From assembly GCA_019749855.1 (NCBI GenBank), contig JAIEPI010000183.1:1-18397 (forward strand): a DNA stretch of 18,397 bases, in the 5' to 3' direction. Source of the stretch: Rickettsiales bacterium (GTDB lineage: Bacteria > Pseudomonadota > Alphaproteobacteria > Rickettsiales > UBA998). The translations under genes were made by a program, and so were the position numbers. Below the pieces are notes generated by a model, which made no database searches, was not told the origin of the DNA, and saw only the letters and a list, made by a program, of their open reading frames with translations. Below, one piece after another: positions 13,533-18,397 of the stretch. Position 1 is the first letter of the stretch. Every line of letters begins with the position of its first letter.

Positions 13533-15236
13533 ATGCAATCATCGTCAGAATTTTTTCCCCATCTTGGTTTTGGCCTTGGCCTTCGTGTACCGCATTACAA
13601 ACATATCTTTGAGCATTGGCCAGCAGTGGACTGGTTTGAGATCATTTCTGAAAATTTCATGGATACCGATGGTCGCGCTCGACGCAACCTTGATAAAATA
13701 CGCGCACATTATCCAATAGTGATGCATGGCATTGCCATGTCGATCGGCACCGTTGATCCACTGAACTCCGAGTATCTGCATAAGCTTAAAAAACTGGCGG
13801 CGGATATTCAGCCCGCCTGGATTTCCGACCATTTGTGCTGGACAGGCATTGCGCATAAAAACTCACATGACTTGCTACCTGTCCCATACACAGAGGAAGC
13901 GCTGGAGCACATAGTCTCACGCATTTCGCAAGTGCAGGATTTTTTGGGGCGCCCCATCGCGCTGGAGAATCCGTCCACCTATCTGGAATTTAAGACGTCG
14001 CATATTCCTGAGCATGAGTTCATTGCAGAAATGGCTAAACGCTCAGGCTGCCATTTGTTACTGGATGTCAATAATGTCTATGTGAGCTGCTTTAATCATC
14101 GGCTAGACCCCAAAGCCTATCTGGACGCACTCCCCATGGACAAAGTGGTGCAGATTCATCTCTCTGGTCATAGCAACATGGGTACGCATATCATTGACAC
14201 CCATGATGATCACGTGGTGGACGAGGTGTGGGCGCTCTACCGTTATGTTGTGCAGCGCATGGGTTACGCGCCGAATACCATGGTTGAATGGGATGGAAAT
14301 ATCCCAGCATGGGATGTCCTCTATGCGGAACTAGGTAAGGCGAAGGACGCGGCAATCCGTGCCCATGATGAGCTTGATTTGCCGCAGCTTGCTACCACGC
14401 AGGAACGCTACGTTGCCAATCGCCCGCTGCCTCTGGCTGAAGCACAGACGGTAATGCAGGATGCGATACTTCAGGGTGCGGCCATGCAAACAAACCCTGC
14501 CGACTGGATTCGTGCTAAGGCTGAGTTCGCCCCGAAAGATCAATTGGCGGTTTATGTGAATGCCTACCGCTTCAGGCTCTATGACGTGACGGCTGATGAC
14601 TTTCCGGTTCTCAAGCATTATCTCGGCGAGGACGCCTTTGACCGCCTGATCAAAGACTTTGTCAACATTGCGCAATCAGAGCATTTTAATGTGTCTCGTT
14701 ATGCGGCGTTACTCCCCGCCTTCCTTAACAGGCACCCGCTTAGCGATCCCATCGCTCTGGAGATTGCGACCCTAGAGAATGCCATCTCACAATTAATGGA
14801 TTTTCAGGAGACTGAAGCGCTGGAGCCGGCTGATCTGGAAGGCATGACCGCAGAAGGCTTAATGGAGTACATACTTTACCCCCGCACTGCCTTGCAATTG
14901 TTTGAATTTGCCTATCCGATCAACCGCTATTACCGCGCAGTGCAGGAGGATTTGCTACCACCGCCGCCTGAGCTGGAAACATCGTATCTCGCCGTGTTTC
15001 GTCATGAAGACACCGTCTGGCGTATGGATCTGGGGAAAGATGAGTCAATGCTTCTGCAAAAACTATTCGGTGGCATGCCCATTGGGCAAGGGCTGGAAGC
15101 ATTACCAAATGATCAAGCTCTTGCTGAGGAAGAACGGCTATCACAACTCTCCGAATGGTTCTCACGCTGGATGCGCAACGGATTATTAGCCAAACAATCA
15201 CAAAAAAGCCCTGCCATTGAAAGGAATGCCGCATGA
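13533..15236 (+). CDS. DUF692-DUF2063 fusion (MbnB/BufB-MbnC/BufC-like)
   Basis: The 567-aa protein joins two normally separate partners. Residues about 6-285 are a DUF692 TIM barrel, the multinuclear-iron oxygenase family of MbnB, which converts peptide cysteines to oxazolone/thioamide or thiooxazole-type groups. Metal-site motifs are all present: H65 (MHGIAMSIGT), D99/H100 (SDHLCW), E145/N146 (LENPSTYL), D178/N180/N181, H209, H213, DTHDDH (222-227) and VEWD (E252, D254). From about 299 to 545 there is a DUF2063/MbnC-type partner, beginning LAEAQTVMQDAIL, which in known systems helps bind the precursor peptide. A TTG three bases upstream could also start; the ATG at 13533 is preferred, with GATAGG before it. 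The stop overlaps the next start (ATGA). No cysteine-containing precursor gene is seen beside it. Confidence 0.88.
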   Translation: MQSSSEFFPHLGFGLGLRVPHYKHIFEHWPAVDWFEIISENFMDTDGRARRNLDKIRAHYPIVMHGIAMSIGTVDPLNSEYLHKLKKLAADIQPAWISDHLCWTGIAHKNSHDLLPVPYTEEALEHIVSRISQVQDFLGRPIALENPSTYLEFKTSHIPEHEFIAEMAKRSGCHLLLDVNNVYVSCFNHRLDPKAYLDALPMDKVVQIHLSGHSNMGTHIIDTHDDHVVDEVWALYRYVVQRMGYAPNTMVEWDGNIPAWDVLYAELGKAKDAAIRAHDELDLPQLATTQERYVANRPLPLAEAQTVMQDAILQGAAMQTNPADWIRAKAEFAPKDQLAVYVNAYRFRLYDVTADDFPVLKHYLGEDAFDRLIKDFVNIAQSEHFNVSRYAALLPAFLNRHPLSDPIALEIATLENAISQLMDFQETEALEPADLEGMTAEGLMEYILYPRTALQLFEFAYPINRYYRAVQEDLLPPPPELETSYLAVFRHEDTVWRMDLGKDESMLLQKLFGGMPIGQGLEALPNDQALAEEERLSQLSEWFSRWMRNGLLAKQSQKSPAIERNAA

Positions 15237-15706
15237 AAACCCCTTCCAACTCACTCACTAATACTATCATGGCCATGGCAGCTCCCATAATAAGGCATGT
15301 GCTCCCCTGCATGGAGCGGCTTTCATTTCTACCAGTACTCGGCATGCGCCTGTGGGTAGCCAGAGTCTTCTGGGATTCAGGAAACGCCAAGCTCTCTGAT
15401 TGGGAAGGCACGCTATTGCTGTTTGCAGAGGAATATAAGGTGCCGTTTATTTCTCCTGATTTTGCGGCATATTCAGGAACAGCTGTTGAATTGGTGGCGC
15501 CCATTCTCATTACGGTAGGATTCGCGTCACGCTTTGGCGCAGCAGCACTGCTGGTGATGACCGCCGTGATAGAATTTACTTACATGCATTTTGATATTCA
15601 TCAGGTGTGGGCAATGATGCTGAGCCTTATTGTTTTGCAAGGCCCGGGCAAAGCATCAATTGATCATTTCATTCGTCAGTATTTCAAAAGGGCACTTGCA
15701 TCATGA
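15233..15706 (+). CDS. DoxX family membrane protein
   Basis: The 157-aa protein has about four membrane segments after a 30-residue cytoplasmic start. The DoxX core is visible: GMRLWVARVFWDSGNAKLSDW, then SGTAVELVAPILITVGFASRFGA with the conserved E and the xRFGA end. DoxX/DoxD relatives are quinone-linked or redox-linked membrane subunits, and DoxX genes accompany DUF692/DUF2063 pairs in bufferin-type operons. The start overlaps the previous stop (ATGA) and has its own GAAAGGAA SD; the stop overlaps the next start (ATGA). Translational coupling on both sides implies fixed stoichiometry with its neighbours. The precise role is unknown. Confidence 0.85.
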   Translation: MKTPSNSLTNTIMAMAAPIIRHVLPCMERLSFLPVLGMRLWVARVFWDSGNAKLSDWEGTLLLFAEEYKVPFISPDFAAYSGTAVELVAPILITVGFASRFGAAALLVMTAVIEFTYMHFDIHQVWAMMLSLIVLQGPGKASIDHFIRQYFKRALAS

Positions 15707-17904
15707 AGCACGCCACGCGCTATCGGCAAAAACTGGTGATCTCGGACACGCTACGAAATATCGGTGGCGTGCTGCGGGTATGTGAAAAAATACTGGCGCC
15801 AGGCATGGACCTCATCCGCCGCATCACCATCGCACAGTTGTTTTTCATTTCTGGGATTCTCAAATTCTCCAACTGGGATAATGCCCTCTATCTCGCCACG
15901 CATGAATATCCGGTGAGTTGGTTGTCACCCGTCGCGGCTGCTTCACTCGGCATTGCCATCGAGATACTATGCCCCATTTTACTTGTTCTGGGATTAATGA
16001 CACGGGCAGCCGCGCTCTGCCTGATGATTCTGACAATCATTGCACAGGAAGTCTATTATCCGACGAATGCGCAGGCATTTTGGATCGTCATTCTTGGTTT
16101 CTGGGTTGTTCAGGGGGCCAATAGGCATTCGCTCGATCATCTCTTGCGGGGATTAAGCGACTCTGCGCTTCCCTACGCAAAAAATATTGGGGCCTTTTTT
16201 ACGCTGTTAAAGACGCGTATTGCGCCACTCTACCTTATGTTTATGCGCTGGTGGATTGCTGCCGTCCTCTACGCGGCAGGCCATACGGCAATGCAAAGCA
16301 TGGGCATTTCATCGAATTTCCAGTTCCTTGCTTATCAGCCACAATTCTCCGTCTTGCGTATGGTGGATCATAATATGCTGATCGGCTTTATCTGCGGCAT
16401 CGGGGCTTTATGTATTGCAGTGGGCTTTGGAACGCGTCTTGTGGCCCTGTTTTCACTTAGTTTATTAGGGATGATTACTCATCAATCATTGGCAACCCCC
16501 GCCCAAGAAAGTGAGTATATCTACTGGATCATGGTGCTGACGATTCTGTGCTTTAGTGGCCCGGGCAAATACTCTGTGGACGCTCTGGTACGCTTTGCAT
16601 TCAGCCGCTGGTTTCCACAGATGGATGGTGACATGCATGTGAATGCTGGTGGTCTTCCACATGTGGTAATTGTGGGAGCTGGATTTGGGGGCATTGCTGC
16701 CGCCAAAACACTTCGCACGACGGCATGTCGGGTAACATTAATTGATAAGCATAATTATCATCTCTTTCAGCCACTGCTTTATCAGGTGGCCACCGCAGGA
16801 TTGTCCCCGTCTGATATTGCCACACCCATCCGTGGATTGTTTCGTGATCAGGATAACGCACGTGTTATGCTGGCTGAAGTCAGTGGGGTTGATACAGCGA
16901 AACGTCAGGTTGTGTTGCACGGAAGCGCTCCGGTTTCCTATGATTATCTCGTGCTCGCTACCGGTGCACGGCACAGTTATTTCGGCAAAGATGAATGGTC
17001 TGCATTCGCACCCGGCATGAAAAGGGTCGAGGACGCCATCGCCGTTCGCGCAAAACTTCTCAAAGCATTTGAGGCCGCTGAGAATGAGGAAGATCCTATT
17101 CGCCAGCAACAATTGCTGACATTCGTGATTGTTGGTGGCGGCCCCACGGGCGTCGAGCTGGCCGGGGCGCTGGCTGAACTGGCACATAAAGGGATGGAAG
17201 ATGAATTTCGTCGCATTGATCCCTCAAAAGCCAAAATATACCTCGTGGAGGCTGGTGTGCGGCTGCTTGCCGTCATGCCGGAAGCCATCTCTGAATATAC
17301 CAGAAAGGCGCTTGAGGATCTTGGGGTGACCGTCATGACAGGTGGTCGGGTTGAAACAATTGACGTCGAGGGCGTCATGGTCAATGGCCAGCGTATTTAT
17401 TCACAAAATGTGATCTGGGCGGCTGGCGTTCAGGCATCACCGGCGGCCACATGGCTGGGCGGAGAAGCCGACCGTGCCGGACGGTTGAAGGTCAACACGG
17501 ATTTATCTGTACCCAACCACACCAACATCTATGCCATTGGGGACACCGCACTGGCTGACGTATGGCACGGAAAACCTATGCCGGGCCTCGCACCTGCGGC
17601 AAAGCAAAGCGGCATGTTTGTCGCCCGACATATTCGCTCGAAAATTGAGGGCACGCCTCCGAGCAAAGCTTTCGTCTATCGCCATTATGGTAGTCTTGCC
17701 ACTATAGGTCGTAAAGCGGCCGTAGCAGATTTTGGTCTCTTCCGCATGCGGGGAGCACTGGCCTGGTGGTTTTGGGGCATTGTGCATATTATGTTCCTCT
17801 CCAATGTCCAAAGCAGAATTGCTGTGATGCTGGAGTGGTTCTGGGCTTATGTTACGTTTAAGCGGTCAACACGACTGATTACAGAAGCAGCAACACTAAA
17901 TTAA
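15703..17904 (+). CDS. DoxX-DoxX-type II NADH dehydrogenase fusion
   Basis: The 733-aa protein has three parts. Residues about 33-150 form a DoxX unit (RRITIAQLFFISGILKFSNW; GIAIEILCPILLVLGLMTRA). Residues about 178-305 form a second, more diverged four-helix DoxX-like unit ending GPGKYSVDALV. From about 318 there is a complete type II NADH:quinone oxidoreductase: FAD motif GAGFGG (325-330), HLFQPLLYQVATAGL, NADH motif VIVGGGPTG (475-483), AIGD (611-614) and a C-terminal amphipathic/membrane region. NDH-2 normally has about 400-430 residues and binds the membrane through its C-terminus. Here it is tethered to eight extra helices, so quinone reduction at the DoxX units is plausible. The start overlaps the DoxX stop (ATGA). 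AAAGGG precedes it. Confidence 0.88.
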   Translation: MKHATRYRQKLVISDTLRNIGGVLRVCEKILAPGMDLIRRITIAQLFFISGILKFSNWDNALYLATHEYPVSWLSPVAAASLGIAIEILCPILLVLGLMTRAAALCLMILTIIAQEVYYPTNAQAFWIVILGFWVVQGANRHSLDHLLRGLSDSALPYAKNIGAFFTLLKTRIAPLYLMFMRWWIAAVLYAAGHTAMQSMGISSNFQFLAYQPQFSVLRMVDHNMLIGFICGIGALCIAVGFGTRLVALFSLSLLGMITHQSLATPAQESEYIYWIMVLTILCFSGPGKYSVDALVRFAFSRWFPQMDGDMHVNAGGLPHVVIVGAGFGGIAAAKTLRTTACRVTLIDKHNYHLFQPLLYQVATAGLSPSDIATPIRGLFRDQDNARVMLAEVSGVDTAKRQVVLHGSAPVSYDYLVLATGARHSYFGKDEWSAFAPGMKRVEDAIAVRAKLLKAFEAAENEEDPIRQQQLLTFVIVGGGPTGVELAGALAELAHKGMEDEFRRIDPSKAKIYLVEAGVRLLAVMPEAISEYTRKALEDLGVTVMTGGRVETIDVEGVMVNGQRIYSQNVIWAAGVQASPAATWLGGEADRAGRLKVNTDLSVPNHTNIYAIGDTALADVWHGKPMPGLAPAAKQSGMFVARHIRSKIEGTPPSKAFVYRHYGSLATIGRKAAVADFGLFRMRGALAWWFWGIVHIMFLSNVQSRIAVMLEWFWAYVTFKRSTRLITEAATLN

Positions 17905-17914
17905 AGGAAATATT

Positions 17915-18397
17915 ATGTTAAAAGGCAAGTCAGCGATCGTTACCGGCTCCACCAGCGGCATTGGGTTAGGCATTGCCCATGTGCTGGCGAGCCACGGTGC
18001 GAATCTGGTTATTAACGGATTTGGCGATGCCGCCAGTATTGAGGCGGAACGCGTGGGCATCGAGAAAAAACACGGGGTTCGCTGCGTGTATTCTTCTGCC
18101 GATATGAGCAAGCCAGAACAGATTCGTGATATGGTGGCGCTGGCAGAATCCAGCTTCGGTTCAGCGGATATTCTGGTTAATAATGCGGGCATTCAGTTTA
18201 CGGCGCGCACGGAAGCTTTTCCCGAGGATAAATGGGACGCCATTATTGCGATCAATCTCTCCAGCGCCTTTCATGCGATGAAGGCGGTGTTACCAGGCAT
18301 GCAGAAACGTCAGTTTGGACGCATTATCAACATTGCCTCGGTACATGGTCTGATCGCATCCAGGGAAAAACTGGCTTACGTTGCAGCGAAGCATGGC
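17915..18397 (+). CDS. 3-hydroxybutyrate dehydrogenase, 5' part
   Basis: The first 161 codons of a short-chain dehydrogenase lie in the window; the frame is open to the edge. The NAD site TGSTSGIG (about 10-17), NNAG and the catalytic S142, Y155 and K159 are all present. The stretch INIASVHGLIAS followed by AYVAAKHG is typical of D-beta-hydroxybutyrate dehydrogenase (BdhA), which oxidises 3-hydroxybutyrate to acetoacetate with NAD+, usually during PHB or ketone-body use. The full length would be about 260. The AAAGGAA SD (17903-17909) overlaps the stop of the NDH-2 fusion, with only 10 bases between the genes, so it belongs to the operon. The NADH it forms could feed the NDH-2 encoded just upstream (inference). 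Confidence 0.88.
   Translation, partial: MLKGKSAIVTGSTSGIGLGIAHVLASHGANLVINGFGDAASIEAERVGIEKKHGVRCVYSSADMSKPEQIRDMVALAESSFGSADILVNNAGIQFTARTEAFPEDKWDAIIAINLSSAFHAMKAVLPGMQKRQFGRIINIASVHGLIASREKLAYVAAKHG

Overview
The window looks like chromosomal DNA of an alphaproteobacterium. The evidence is the mix of families: a mitochondrial/alphaproteobacterial-type Nfu scaffold, DUF1223 and DUF1176-like exported proteins, a hopanoid-associated HpnA epimerase, and dispersed GTCAT-type palindromic repeats of the kind common in alphaproteobacterial intergenic DNA. Genus cannot be set from the sequence alone. Most genes are moderately GC-rich; the stretch around 7225-8700 is visibly richer in A/T.

Left part (1-7225), housekeeping: palindromic repeats and a 7-bp tandem repeat lead into prfC (peptide-chain release factor 3, +). 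Next comes a repeat-filled spacer with a strong intrinsic terminator, then rmuC (-). An exported DUF1176-like protein (+) follows, overlapping glmU (+) by 4 bp, then an Nfu Fe-S scaffold (+). Convergent to nfu is a lone FlgC-like flagellar rod protein (-). Upstream of that, on the same strand, is a 50-codon gene with an SFPASDPP motif. A complete tRNA-Thr(CGT) follows.

Middle part (7225-13532), accessory genes: a 380-aa zinc nucleoside/base deaminase (+) whose C-terminal half looks like a second, inactivated deaminase domain; hpnA (-); a KefB/KefC-type cation antiporter with a TrkA-N domain (-); an exported DUF1223 protein (+); and an alpha/beta hydrolase (-).

Right part (13533-18397), the most interesting: a compact + strand operon. 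Gene 1 is a single-chain fusion of a DUF692 (MbnB/BufB-like) domain with a DUF2063 (MbnC/BufC-like) domain. Gene 2 is a DoxX membrane protein. Gene 3 fuses two DoxX-like membrane units to a complete type II NADH:quinone dehydrogenase. Gene 4, cut by the window end, is a 3-hydroxybutyrate dehydrogenase. Genes 1-2 and 2-3 overlap by ATGA, and gene 4 starts 10 bases after gene 3. DUF692/DUF2063 pairs with DoxX are known from bufferin/methanobactin-type peptide modification operons, but no cysteine-bearing precursor gene is visible here. The attachment of NDH-2 suggests a link between the modification or metal-stress module and the quinone pool, with BdhA as a possible NADH source. That link is inference.
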